A stretch of 64,000 nt of DNA from contig NZ_JABBGB010000002.1 of assembly GCF_012927185.1 (NCBI RefSeq), positions 434,001 through 498,000 of the forward strand, read 5' to 3'. The stretch's first letter is position 1; each line of letters starts with the position of its first letter. Source of the DNA: Pseudoflavitalea sp. G-6-1-2. Its GTDB lineage: Bacteria; Bacteroidota; Bacteroidia; Chitinophagales; Chitinophagaceae. Both the position numbers and the translations under genes were made by a program. Of this stretch, positions 43,001 to 52,092 are shown piece after piece. Below the pieces are notes generated by a model. It saw nothing but the letters and a program-made list of their open reading frames with translations. It was not told the DNA's origin and searched no databases.

Positions 43001-45637
43001 ATGAGAATAATCCTTTTCGCATTCTTCAGTTTTTTAGCGTTTTCCAGTATAGCACAGCCCGGAATGGGCGGTGGAGGCGGCCGCCGTGGCGGACAGATAC
43101 CTTCCATCGGTCACTTTTACGGTAAAGTGGTGGACGGCAAGAGCAACAGAGGCATCGACGCGGCCTCCATTCAGCTTATCGGCACCAAATTCGATTCCGT
43201 TGCCCGCAAGAGAAAAGACACCGTGATTGCAGGCATGCTCACCCGTTCAAACGGCGACTTCAGCCTCGAAAACCTTCCCATATTCGGACAATTCCGCCTC
43301 ATCATCACTGCCATCGGATACAAAACCAATGAGCAGAAGGTAGCATTTGAACTGAAGCCACCGCAGGGCGGCGATATGAGCCAGGCCATGGCTGCCATGG
43401 ACAAAGACCTCGGCAATATTAAACTGGAGCAGGATGCGCAGAGCCTCGAAAGCGTGACCGTTACTGCTTCAAAGCCCCTGATTCAGATGGGCATCGACCG
43501 AAAGATCTTCAACGTAGAGAAAAATATCAACTCGGCCGGAGGATCGGCCATCGATGTAATGCGCAATGTGCCCAGCATCAATGTTGATATCGACGGAAAC
43601 GTTACCCTCCGCAATGCAGCGCCACAGCTGTTTGTAGACGGAAGACCTACCACTCTTTCCCTCGACCAGATCCCTGCCGATGCCATTCAGAGTGTTGAAC
43701 TCATCACCAATCCATCCGCTAAATTCGATGCGAGTGGCGGACAGAGCGGTATCATCAATATCGTGCTCAAAAAGAACCGCAAAGCGGGATACAGCGGAAG
43801 TGTACGTGCCAGTGTAGATTCCAGAGGAAGATTCGGTGGCGGTGGTGACATCAATATGCGTCAGGGCAAAGTGAATCTCTTCGCAAACGCCAACTACAAC
43901 CAGCGCAAGTCGAAGAACTGGGGTGAGCTGGACAGGAACAGCATTGTCAATAACAAGAACCTGATCACCAATCAGGACAACGACGGAACTTCCAGTGGTG
44001 CATTTGGATTTGGAAGAATCGGCCTCGATTATTTCATCGACAACCGCAACACCATCACACTCTCACAATCCATTGTCAACGGCAGCTTCGATGGCGAAAC
44101 CATGCAATCGCTGAGATTCGATACGGTAGGCCAGGCCGATGGCATCAGCTATCAGCGCAACCAGAATACCAACGATAATGTCTTCAAAAACTACGGCACT
44201 CAGCTTGCCTTCAAACATAATTTTGCCAAACCCGGCAAAGAGTGGACTGCCGATCTGAACTTCAATCAGAGCAAAAACACCAATAACAGCCATATCAATC
44301 AGCAGTTCTTCGACAATGCTGATTACAGCAATCAGAAAAAGCCGGCTTTCAATCAGATTGTGAATGGCGGAGGAAAAAATAAATTCTTCGTTGCACAAAC
44401 AGACTTCGTAAACCCAATCACCGACAAACTCAAGTGGGAGGCGGGTCTCCGTGCACAGGTGAGAAGTTTCGAAAGCCATCAGTACAACACCATCGGCGGT
44501 ACGCTCGATCCAAAACTTACCAACGAGTTCGAATATACCGACTACGTATATGCGGGATATGCTACTTTCTCTCAGAAAGTGAAAGACAATTTCAGCTATC
44601 AGGTTGGTCTGCGCGCAGAAAGCAGCAGCTACGATGGCAAGCAGATCGGTAAAGGAAATTACAAGAACGATTTTCCTATCAGCCTCTTCCCTTCTGTGTT
44701 CATCACCAGAACCTTCGAGAACAGGCAAGATCTTCAACTGAATTATTCGCGCAAGATCAATCGCCCGAACTTTTTTCAGCTGATGCCGAATACCGACTTC
44801 ACAGACCAGCTGAATCTGCAGACCGGTAACCCTAATCTGAAACCAGAGTTCACACACAGCGTGGAATTGAGCTATCAGAAAACATACGGAGAGAAGAATC
44901 ATACATTCCTGGCGACGATCTTCGGCAAATACACAACCGATCTGATCAGCCGTTATCAGTACAAGGAGTTCATTCCTGCGCTCAACAGAGAAGATTATAT
45001 TTCGAGTTATATCAACGCATCGAATGCTTATGCAAGCGGTCTGGAACTGATCTTCCGCAACAATCTGTTCAAATGGTGGGAAAGCAATGTAAGTTCCAAC
45101 ATTTATTATTCTAAGATTGAAGGAAGTGATGTAGCGAAGAATATCGAGAATGAGCGTACTTCCTGGAATGCGAAGACCAATCAGAACTTCAAGTTCGGCA
45201 AAGGCTGGAGTTTGCAGGTGAGCGGAGATTATATCAGCCGCAGTGCGCTGCCGGTGAGCACCAGCAACAGCGGAGGTGGCGGCCGTGGCGGATTTGGAGG
45301 CGGCGGTGGTTTCGGTGGCGGACCTCAGTCCACCACACAGGGTTATATCGATGCCAACTATGGCATGGACCTCGGTATCAAAAAAGAGTTCCAGATCAAA
45401 AAGAATACTGCTTCGATCTCCATCAACTGGAGCGATGTTCTGCGCAGCCGCAAATACGTTGTACATTCTGAAGCAGCAGGCTTTGTACAGGACGAATGGA
45501 GACGCAGAGATCCGCAGATCGTCCGCGTGAATTTCAGTTATCGTTTTGGCAAATTCGACGTAGCACTCTTCAAAAGAAAGAATACCAAAGGCGAGCAGGA
45601 CGGCATGCAGAATGGCATGCAGGGTATGCAACAATAG
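43001..45637 (+). CDS. outer membrane beta-barrel protein (OMP_b-brl_3 TonB-receptor-like)
   Basis: 878 residues. Signal peptide 1-18 (ending FSSIA); a glycine/arginine-rich stretch right at the mature N-terminus (GMGGGGGRRGGQ); a carboxypeptidase-regulatory-like domain (~38-125); a plug (~150-255, with VDGRPTTLSLDQIPADAIQSVE); and a barrel. A second glycine-rich loop (~755-775, SGGGGRGGFGGGGG) interrupts the barrel, and the tail is Met/Gln-rich (MQNGMQGMQQ). Members of this family act in import of unknown substrates or in surface assembly. No lipoprotein partner adjoins. Confidence 0.9.
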   Translation: MRIILFAFFSFLAFSSIAQPGMGGGGGRRGGQIPSIGHFYGKVVDGKSNRGIDAASIQLIGTKFDSVARKRKDTVIAGMLTRSNGDFSLENLPIFGQFRLIITAIGYKTNEQKVAFELKPPQGGDMSQAMAAMDKDLGNIKLEQDAQSLESVTVTASKPLIQMGIDRKIFNVEKNINSAGGSAIDVMRNVPSINVDIDGNVTLRNAAPQLFVDGRPTTLSLDQIPADAIQSVELITNPSAKFDASGGQSGIINIVLKKNRKAGYSGSVRASVDSRGRFGGGGDINMRQGKVNLFANANYNQRKSKNWGELDRNSIVNNKNLITNQDNDGTSSGAFGFGRIGLDYFIDNRNTITLSQSIVNGSFDGETMQSLRFDTVGQADGISYQRNQNTNDNVFKNYGTQLAFKHNFAKPGKEWTADLNFNQSKNTNNSHINQQFFDNADYSNQKKPAFNQIVNGGGKNKFFVAQTDFVNPITDKLKWEAGLRAQVRSFESHQYNTIGGTLDPKLTNEFEYTDYVYAGYATFSQKVKDNFSYQVGLRAESSSYDGKQIGKGNYKNDFPISLFPSVFITRTFENRQDLQLNYSRKINRPNFFQLMPNTDFTDQLNLQTGNPNLKPEFTHSVELSYQKTYGEKNHTFLATIFGKYTTDLISRYQYKEFIPALNREDYISSYINASNAYASGLELIFRNNLFKWWESNVSSNIYYSKIEGSDVAKNIENERTSWNAKTNQNFKFGKGWSLQVSGDYISRSALPVSTSNSGGGGRGGFGGGGGFGGGPQSTTQGYIDANYGMDLGIKKEFQIKKNTASISINWSDVLRSRKYVVHSEAAGFVQDEWRRRDPQIVRVNFSYRFGKFDVALFKRKNTKGEQDGMQNGMQGMQQ

Positions 45638-45665
45638 CCCCGGTTTCTCATGATATTGGATTGGT

Positions 45666-45713
45666 AAAGTCCGGAAGCATATTACCGAAGGGTGATATTC
45701 TCCCGGACTTTTT
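45666..45713 (+). terminator. terminator of the outer membrane receptor gene
   Basis: The outer 9-bp stem AAAGTCCGG/CCGGACTTT (45666-45674 with 45703-45711) encloses a second stem ATATTACC/GGTGATAT with a 4-nt loop, and is followed by T residues. Confidence 0.8.
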
Positions 45714-45863
45714 GCTTGCTGTAAGTCGTGGGGAGGTTAAAAAGGGACGGTCTGGATTCAGCACGATTGAAAGAGAATAGGAATTAAAAGCAGAGGGCAA
45801 AGAGGAGATTAATAAATCAGTATTGCTACAATTTACGTAGATAAGTTACAAAAAGTTTTTGGT

Positions 45864-46541
45864 ATGCGTAGAAAGTGGAACATCTTTCTGATTTGTTTTA
45901 GTATTTTACCCGGAACATTATCTCCGAATATGCTGAATCAATCATATACCTATCTGGCTCTGGGCGACTCCTATACCATTGGAGAAGGCCTTCCTGTTGC
46001 CGAAAACTTCCCATATCAGACCATTCAGCTGCTGCGTAAAAGCGGCCTGAACTTCCATGCCGCCGAGATCATCGCAAAAACCGGCTGGACCACCGATGAA
46101 CTGCAGCAGGGCATCGACCATTCACTTCTCCAGCCAAAATACGATATGGTTTCTCTCCTGATCGGTGTAAACAACCAATACAGGGGAAGAAGCAAAGATG
46201 AATATGCCGGCCAGTTTGAGCAGCTGTTGCAGCAGGCCATCGGCTTCGCCGGCAATCAGCAATCGCATGTATTTGTATTGTCGATACCCGACTGGGGCGT
46301 AACGCCTTTTGCCGAAGGCAGAGACCGCCGGCAGATCGAAAAAGAGATCGACGAATTCAATGAAGTAGGCAAAACCATTGCCGCAAAACACCATGTTCAC
46401 TTTATCGATATCACGCCCGGCAGCCGCGAAGCGGCCACCGACGAAAGCCTCATCGCGCCGGACAAGCTCCACCCATCAGGAAAAGAATACAGCAAATGGG
46501 CAAAGCAGCTGGCAGACAGCATCGAACGCGAGATCCACTGA
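45864..46541 (+). CDS. SGNH/GDSL-family hydrolase
   Basis: 225 residues. A hydrophobic N-terminus (WNIFLICFSILPGTLS) suggests export or membrane attachment. Block I is ALGDSYTIGEG (nucleophile Ser), block III is IGVNNQYRG (Gly/Asn oxyanion residues), and block V is DKLHPSGKEY (Asp/His). The family removes acyl or acetyl groups from lipids, sugars or peptidoglycan; the substrate is not identifiable. It stands alone between the receptor terminator and a small membrane-protein gene. Confidence 0.9.
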   Translation: MRRKWNIFLICFSILPGTLSPNMLNQSYTYLALGDSYTIGEGLPVAENFPYQTIQLLRKSGLNFHAAEIIAKTGWTTDELQQGIDHSLLQPKYDMVSLLIGVNNQYRGRSKDEYAGQFEQLLQQAIGFAGNQQSHVFVLSIPDWGVTPFAEGRDRRQIEKEIDEFNEVGKTIAAKHHVHFIDITPGSREAATDESLIAPDKLHPSGKEYSKWAKQLADSIEREIH

Positions 46542-46601
46542 ACCGACATCCCCGGAAAGCGGTAGTTTTGGTTATTTCCTGTTGAAGGATATTGTTTTTA
46601 G

Positions 46602-46631
46602 TTGGAGATAGTGCAACCCTTTATTATTTTG
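46602..46631 (+). promoter_or_regulatory. promoter with a possible leaderless start
   Basis: TTG (46602-46604), 19 bases, then TTATTTTG, one mismatch from TAnnTTTG. The -7 element ends 7 bases before the ATG at 46639, so the transcript would start at or next to the start codon. Confidence 0.4.
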
Positions 46632-46638
46632 CAGCGCT

Positions 46639-47124
46639 ATGCAACCACTGAACTGGCGCGAAAAATTCGCAGCAATCATTACCCTCTTTATCGGCATCCT
46701 CATTCTGGCATTATTTGTATTGGATTACAGCACAAAACAATCGGCTGAAGTAACGCTCGCCGGCGACAAAATTCAGATCAGCAAAGGCGCATTATTTCAG
46801 ATCATTCGTACTGTAGTGGCTTTTCTCGTTGGCATCATCGGAGGATTTGCACTGCTGAAAGGAAAGCGGTTCGGATGGGTATGGAGCTTCAGTTTTCTAA
46901 CGCTGATCGGAGTGATCGCAGGTTACTTTACAGTGGTGTTGAGTACTGCCGGTATGGCCCCTACCACCATCGCTGCCGGTGTAATGTTTTTACTGATTCT
47001 GCTGAGCATCATATTTCTGCTGATTACCTCTACCCGTCAAAAATTTAGGGTCAGCAGCAAAACTATACTGCCGACCCTGGTTTTTCTACTGGCTATAGGT
47101 GCAATATTTTTCTTTCTGCAATAA
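46639..47124 (+). CDS. small integral membrane protein, unknown
   Basis: 161 residues with about five hydrophobic helices (ITLFIGILILALFVL; IIRTVVAFLVGIIGGFALL; WVWSFSFLTLIGVIAGYF; MFLLILLSIIFLLI; LVFLLAIGAIFFFL). No family is recognised. The stop codon directly abuts the stop of the convergent DUF4407 gene, with no spacer. Confidence 0.75.
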   Translation: MQPLNWREKFAAIITLFIGILILALFVLDYSTKQSAEVTLAGDKIQISKGALFQIIRTVVAFLVGIIGGFALLKGKRFGWVWSFSFLTLIGVIAGYFTVVLSTAGMAPTTIAAGVMFLLILLSIIFLLITSTRQKFRVSSKTILPTLVFLLAIGAIFFFLQ

Positions 47125-48387
47125 TCAGAGCATATCCTCTTCATTGAGTTTGTAGCGCTCACGGATCTTGCGCATCACTTCGTCCATCGATGCCCTGTGA
47201 TCTTTGGGATTCCATTCGCCACGCTCCCATTTATCGAGTTCTTCATCGATATGCTTTTGCTGCAGCTTGCTGAGTTTGTCTACCAATTCTTCGCTTACTT
47301 CTTTTTGTTTGCGATAGAAACTGCGTTTCTTTTCGGAGGTAAGCTCTTTGTCTTTACGCATTTCATTTTCCGCTGCCGCCATTTTGGTGAGTTCTTCCTG
47401 CGCCAGTGCAATATCATATGGCCCTACGGGCATGATGAGTTTGCTGAGCACAGGCCCTACTTCGATGAGTATGATCAGCAGCGAAAGCAGCACACTTGTC
47501 CAGAAAACACTGCTCTCTTCGTCGGCCAGATCGCTGAGCGCTTTGTTGCGTTCGAGAAAGCCTACGTTGCTTTTGGCGGCTGCTTCATATTCCTTTCGTT
47601 TCTGCTCAAGTCCCTGATGGGTGGAAGCCAGCAGGCTGTCCTGCCGGCGTAACCCATCATCAATTGCAGAAAGTTCTGGTCTGAACTGCAGCAGGGCTGC
47701 ATTGTAGGCTTCCATCTTCAGCCTTGCGAGCTTGTCTACACCACGTTGCTGCGATCCTCCGGTTCCATCTGCTTCCATGATGTAAGATTGCCGCAGGCGA
47801 TGGAGCGTATCTTCGATGGCCAGTTTTCGCTGGCTTAATCTGTTGCGTTCGAGCGTAGTCTGATCGAGTTGCTGCCTGTGTTCGATCTGCAAAAGGCTGT
47901 CGTTCTCCTGCATCTTTTTATGCAGGTTCTTCGTTACCTGCGTATCGATCTCCTTCTCGAATATTTTCAGTTCGAGCGGCCGCGAAATAGTGATGCCGAT
48001 CAGCAATGCCAGCAGCATCCGCGGCACTGCCATGCGCAATTGTTTCTCTCTGCTCACGCCATACTTGCGCATGGTAGCTACGAGAAACCGGTCGAAATTG
48101 AAAATGATCAGTCCCCATACAAGACCGAAGAGCAGCGTCCAGCCCCAGTTGCCGAATACACTGTAAATGGCATATCCTGCAGAAAGCGATGCCAGCACGA
48201 AAGTGGCCAGTATAGCGCCTCCCAGCCCACTGTACTTGCTGTGCTCCGAAGGATACTGATGCAATAATTGCTGATGTGCACCGGCACACCACCACAGAAA
48301 ACGGGAGTTGGATTTGCGGGAGGGTTCACCACCGAATGACTCATAGCTATACAAGCCATCAGCCTGACCCTGATTAGTGTCAGCCAT
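47125..48387 (-). CDS. DUF4407-family membrane protein
   Basis: 420 residues. An N-terminal signature FLWWCAGAHQQLLHQYPSEHSKYSGLG is followed by paired membrane helices (AILATFVLASLSAGYAIYSVFG, LLFGLVWGLIIFNFDRFLV), a large coiled-coil region (~150-290), another helix (FWTSVLLSLLIILIEVGPVL) and a charged C-terminal coiled coil. The layout matches DUF4407, found in Bacteroidota and some Actinobacteria; the function is unknown. A long periplasmic or cytoplasmic coiled coil between membrane segments suggests a structural or mechanosensing role (inference). Confidence 0.88.
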   Translation of the reverse strand: MADTNQGQADGLYSYESFGGEPSRKSNSRFLWWCAGAHQQLLHQYPSEHSKYSGLGGAILATFVLASLSAGYAIYSVFGNWGWTLLFGLVWGLIIFNFDRFLVATMRKYGVSREKQLRMAVPRMLLALLIGITISRPLELKIFEKEIDTQVTKNLHKKMQENDSLLQIEHRQQLDQTTLERNRLSQRKLAIEDTLHRLRQSYIMEADGTGGSQQRGVDKLARLKMEAYNAALLQFRPELSAIDDGLRRQDSLLASTHQGLEQKRKEYEAAAKSNVGFLERNKALSDLADEESSVFWTSVLLSLLIILIEVGPVLSKLIMPVGPYDIALAQEELTKMAAAENEMRKDKELTSEKKRSFYRKQKEVSEELVDKLSKLQQKHIDEELDKWERGEWNPKDHRASMDEVMRKIRERYKLNEEDML

Positions 48388-48545
48388 AGTTAATTGCTTT
48401 GCGTTGCCGTGCAGCCAACTGCGAAAAAAGGCAACAGGGATTTAAGCGTATAGATGTTGAATAGAACGGTGGTTGAAGTGTAGGAACGATGTATTAACGG
48501 CAAAATAATCCGTTAATTGTAAAGAAAATGCTAAAGCAGTAAAGA

Positions 48546-49022
48546 TTATTGCAGCCTCGTCGATAACAAATCGAAGTACACCGATTTGCTCCAGATCATC
48601 TGTCGGATTTCAAGAGATGAAACTCCATCGACTTCTTTGTTGAGCGTCATTTGCAGGCTATGTTTCAGCGATGAGATCCAGGTGCTGTCGTTCAGTTTCA
48701 CCCATTCGTATTTGTGCTGATCGAGGGCGAACAGCAGCGATTTTTCAATGCACTCGTAGCAATTGGCAGACACCACTTTTCCGAAACATTTTCCTTTGGG
48801 AGTGAACTCGTACCGGAAAGTAACGGGCTGCACCAGCGTATCGTGCAACACCACATCGGTGATGTAGGCAGAATCGGTTACAGTATAATTTTTGTAGTGG
48901 TTGCTGCGCATGTAACTGTCGGTTTCATGTTTCACTTTCTGGCGCGAAAAACCGATGTAGAATTGCGCCTGCAAGGCATTGCAGAAAATCAGCAATAAGA
49001 GTGTGGCGAGTAAATATTTCAT
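48546..49022 (-). CDS. secreted protein of unknown function
   Basis: 158 residues. Signal peptide 1-20 (MKYLLATLLLLIFCNALQAQ). The mature part is ~138 residues with a cysteine pair (GKCFGKVVSANCYECIEKSLL) and alternating beta/helix pattern; it does not match a family I know. It lies ~35 bases downstream of the NRAMP-fold gene and may be the end of that operon. Confidence 0.7.
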   Translation of the reverse strand: MKYLLATLLLLIFCNALQAQFYIGFSRQKVKHETDSYMRSNHYKNYTVTDSAYITDVVLHDTLVQPVTFRYEFTPKGKCFGKVVSANCYECIEKSLLFALDQHKYEWVKLNDSTWISSLKHSLQMTLNKEVDGVSSLEIRQMIWSKSVYFDLLSTRLQ

Positions 49023-49056
49023 ATGTTCAGGAATATGGGTATAGTTGATCCGGCAA

Positions 49057-50265
49057 TCAATGCCAGAGTTTGGAAAAGTCGGTTGTGATGGTTCTGATGC
49101 TCATCCAGCTCATGAGAATTACAACAATCCATCCCATGGCAGACATCCAGATGGGATGCCGATATCCTCCCACCAGTTTTTTCTGACGAACGGCCAGCAG
49201 CATCAAAGCCAGCGCTATCGGCAGTATCAGGCCATTGAGCGCTCCTGCGAGTACCAGCAATTTCACCGGAGGTTGCCCCATCATTACAAAAACCAACGTA
49301 GAAAATATAATGAAGAGGGTGATGATGATGCGATGGTTCTTATCGAAGAACGGATGCAGTGTCCGCAAAAACGAAACCGATGTATAGGCAGATCCCACAA
49401 CAGAAGTGATAGCTGCTGCCCATAACACGATACCGAAAATAATGTATCCTGTCTGCCCTGCTGCCAGTTGAAATACGGAGGCAGCGGGATTGGATTTGTT
49501 CAAAATCCCTCCGCCCACAATCACTCCCAATGAAGCCAGGAACAACAGTATCCGCATGGCCGATGCCAGCAGAATGGCATTCACGCTGCTGCGCGTTACC
49601 TGCGGCAGTTTCTCCTGCCCTTTGATGCCTGCATCGAGCAACCGGTGTGCACCTGCGAAGCTGATGTATCCTCCCACTGTTCCGCCAACAAGCGTTACAA
49701 TGGCCGTGGTATCGATCGTAACAGGTACAAAGGTTCGGTACAGTGCTTCACCTGCCGGCGGATGTGAAGACAGCGCTACGTAAAACGTGAGTGCGATCAT
49801 CACAAATCCGAGTATCCGCGTAAACCAGTCCATGGCTATGCCGGCTTCTTTCACCCAGAAGATCAGCAGCGCCAACGCAGCGCTGATACATGCACCGATA
49901 ACGGGTTTTGAAGGATCGGCATCGAGATGAAAAATGATATCCAGCCCCAGTCCTGCCCCGGCCACATTGCCGATATTGAAGGCAAGCCCTCCCAGCACTA
50001 CCAGTATCGCCAGCATATAACCCGATCCCGGCAACAGATTATTCGCCAGATCCTGCGCGCGCATACCCGATACTGTTACTACGCGCCAGATATTCAGTTG
50101 TCCGGCTATATCCAGCAGTATCGATACCAGTATCACAAATCCGAAACTGGTGAGCAGTTGCTGTGTGAAAACGGTGGTTTGTGTAATAAATCCCGGCCCG
50201 ATTGCAGATGTAGCCATGAGAAAGGCAGCGCCGAGCAGTGCGGATCTTGTATTGGTTTCCTTCAA
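49057..50265 (-). CDS. NRAMP-fold transporter of the 5-oxoprolinase operon (YcsG-like)
   Basis: 402 residues with about 11 membrane helices. Overall similarity is to NRAMP (LLGAAFLMATSAIGPGFITQ in helix 1), but the metal-binding DPGN of helix 1 reads AIGPGF and the MPH of helix 6 reads SFAGAH, so both metal-ligand motifs are missing. It starts 4 bases after pxpA and is the counterpart of ycsG in the Bacillus ycsF-ycsG-kipI locus. Transport of 5-oxoproline rather than metal is my inference. The start must be TTG at 50265: no ATG precedes helix 1. Confidence 0.87.
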   Translation of the reverse strand: MKETNTRSALLGAAFLMATSAIGPGFITQTTVFTQQLLTSFGFVILVSILLDIAGQLNIWRVVTVSGMRAQDLANNLLPGSGYMLAILVVLGGLAFNIGNVAGAGLGLDIIFHLDADPSKPVIGACISAALALLIFWVKEAGIAMDWFTRILGFVMIALTFYVALSSHPPAGEALYRTFVPVTIDTTAIVTLVGGTVGGYISFAGAHRLLDAGIKGQEKLPQVTRSSVNAILLASAMRILLFLASLGVIVGGGILNKSNPAASVFQLAAGQTGYIIFGIVLWAAAITSVVGSAYTSVSFLRTLHPFFDKNHRIIITLFIIFSTLVFVMMGQPPVKLLVLAGALNGLILPIALALMLLAVRQKKLVGGYRHPIWMSAMGWIVVILMSWMSIRTITTDFSKLWH

Positions 50266-50269
50266 GCAG

Positions 50270-51040
50270 TTATCTTTTTACAGGGTCTGTTATTTCGATG
50301 TTGGCTTTGGTCAGCGCTTCGTGGATGGACTCCGCAAATTGCAGTGCATGCAATCCATCTCCATGGATGCAGATGGTTTCTGCAATTACCGGAACTGTTT
50401 TTCCACTGACGGAACGAACGTTTTGCTGCTGCACCATCTGCAATACCTGTGCAATGGCCTCGCTTTGGTTGGTGATAAGCGCTCCAGGCTGATCGCGGGG
50501 TGTGAGACTGCCATCATCCTGATAAGACCGGTCGGCAAATACTTCGCTGCAGGTGGTCAGCGGCGTTTCTTTTGCGGCATTGATCAGTTCGCTGCCCGCA
50601 AGTCCGTACAGTATCAGCGATCCGTCGAAATCATACACGGCATCGCAGATGGCTTTGGCAATCACTTTGTCTTTTGCCGCCATATTGTACAATGCGCCAT
50701 GCGGTTTCACATGATGCAATATTGCATTGTTCACCTGCACGAATGCATGCAGGGAACCGAGCTGATACAGAACGATATCGTAGATCTCTTCCGGACTGAG
50801 TTGCCGGTTCACTCTTCCGAAATTTTCCCGGTCGTCGAATGAAGGATGTGCTCCAATGGCAACACCGGCGCGCATTGCAGCGCGTACCATCGTGTGCATT
50901 ACAGAGGCATCGCCTGCATGGAATCCGCAGGCAAGATTGATGGAGCTAACAAAAGAAAGAAGACTTAAATCGCGGTTCACACTGTAATCCCACAGTGGCG
51001 ATCGTTCTCCCATATCGCAGTTGATGTCTATTCTCAGCAT
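50270..51040 (-). CDS. pxpA: 5-oxoprolinase subunit A
   Basis: 256 residues, LamB/YcsF family. Opens with RIDINCDMGE, then GFHAGDASVMHTMVRAA and GVAIGAHPSFDDRENFGR, the conserved acidic/His blocks. With PxpB and PxpC it hydrolyses ATP to open 5-oxoproline to glutamate in the cytosol. The ATG overlaps the end of pxpC by 7 bases, so the genes are translationally coupled. Confidence 0.96.
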   Translation of the reverse strand: MLRIDINCDMGERSPLWDYSVNRDLSLLSFVSSINLACGFHAGDASVMHTMVRAAMRAGVAIGAHPSFDDRENFGRVNRQLSPEEIYDIVLYQLGSLHAFVQVNNAILHHVKPHGALYNMAAKDKVIAKAICDAVYDFDGSLILYGLAGSELINAAKETPLTTCSEVFADRSYQDDGSLTPRDQPGALITNQSEAIAQVLQMVQQQNVRSVSGKTVPVIAETICIHGDGLHALQFAESIHEALTKANIEITDPVKR

Positions 51041-52026
51041 ACCAGTTCGTTCAGGTGATCATGGCAGGCCCTTTGAAGGATCACCAGTTCCTGTTGCTGT
51101 GAATATAATAAATCTTCTGCTGTTTGCTGATCAACACATCTGAATTGAATATTGTCGCCCGGACGAAGCTGCGCCAGTTTGGGAAGATGCGCAGTGATCA
51201 CATGCCCGATCCTCGGATAACCGCCGGTGGTCTGATGATCGGCCATGAGAATGATCAATTGCCCATCGGGCAGCAACTGCATGGTACCGAAATTAACGCC
51301 GGAGGATACCATTTCGTTTTCTTCTTTCCGTTTCAGCACAGCGCCTTTAAGGCGATAACCCATGCGGTCTGAATACGGATGAATGATGAAATTATTTTCG
51401 AGCAGGGCTTCCTGTGAGTTGGGACAAAGTTCTTTGAATTCGTTACCCGGCGTAAAACAGATCTCATGCGGATCTTCGTACACGCGGCGGATATTCACTC
51501 TCCAGTTGAGCACCTGCAATTCCCGCCCTTCTTTGAGCAGTCCTGCAAAGTACACGGTATTTTCTCTGAAGGTGAGTTCATCGCCTTTTTCCAGCCTTCT
51601 TCCCTGATGCCCGCCGGCGCCGGCTTTGAGGTTGGTGCTGTAGCTGCCGAGCCAGGGCTTTACACAGAAGCCGCCGTGAATGGCGAGATAACATCGGGCG
51701 CCATCCTGCAGTTTATTGAAATGAAGAACTGTATTTTTTCTTACCACAACCGGCCTCCAGAGCGGAAGCGGTTCATCATTGAGCATAGGAGTGAAATCTC
51801 CACCCGTAATGCTGATGAGGGCATTCTGTTCGAAGAGTATCTGCGGACCGGGAAAATGAATTTCCAAAACGGCTTCGCACTGATTATTGCCGGCAAGCAT
51901 ATTTGCTACGCCAGCTGCATAAGGATCCATAGCGCCACCGGCATTGATGCCTAAATGAGCCTGTCCAAATCGGCCGGTATCCTGAATGGTATCGGATAAA
52001 CCGGGCTTGATGATGGTTAGAGACAT
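51034..52026 (-). CDS. pxpC: 5-oxoprolinase subunit C
   Basis: 330 residues, KipA / biotin-dependent carboxyltransferase-like family. N-terminus SLTIIKPGLSDTIQDTGRFGQ, then GINAGGAMDPYAAGVANMLAGN and the YRLKGAVL...SSGVNFGTMQLLPDGQLIILMADHQTTGGYPRIG blocks typical of the family. It partners PxpB and PxpA. Lies between them with 66 bases to pxpB and a 7-base overlap with pxpA. Confidence 0.95.
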   Translation of the reverse strand: MSLTIIKPGLSDTIQDTGRFGQAHLGINAGGAMDPYAAGVANMLAGNNQCEAVLEIHFPGPQILFEQNALISITGGDFTPMLNDEPLPLWRPVVVRKNTVLHFNKLQDGARCYLAIHGGFCVKPWLGSYSTNLKAGAGGHQGRRLEKGDELTFRENTVYFAGLLKEGRELQVLNWRVNIRRVYEDPHEICFTPGNEFKELCPNSQEALLENNFIIHPYSDRMGYRLKGAVLKRKEENEMVSSGVNFGTMQLLPDGQLIILMADHQTTGGYPRIGHVITAHLPKLAQLRPGDNIQFRCVDQQTAEDLLYSQQQELVILQRACHDHLNELVC

Positions 52027-52092
52027 TGCAGGAAAAAGTTTGGAGGTTCAGGAACTAAATCAGTTAAGGATCAACGTTAGACCAAACAATTT

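Noticed and set aside
44063-45634. 523-codon open frame on the minus strand
   Set aside because: Antisense to the OMP_b-brl_3 receptor; low-complexity translation of a repetitive gene.
49057-50265. Manganese/iron transporter MntH
   Set aside because: DPGN and MPH metal ligands are missing and the gene is in a 5-oxoprolinase operon.
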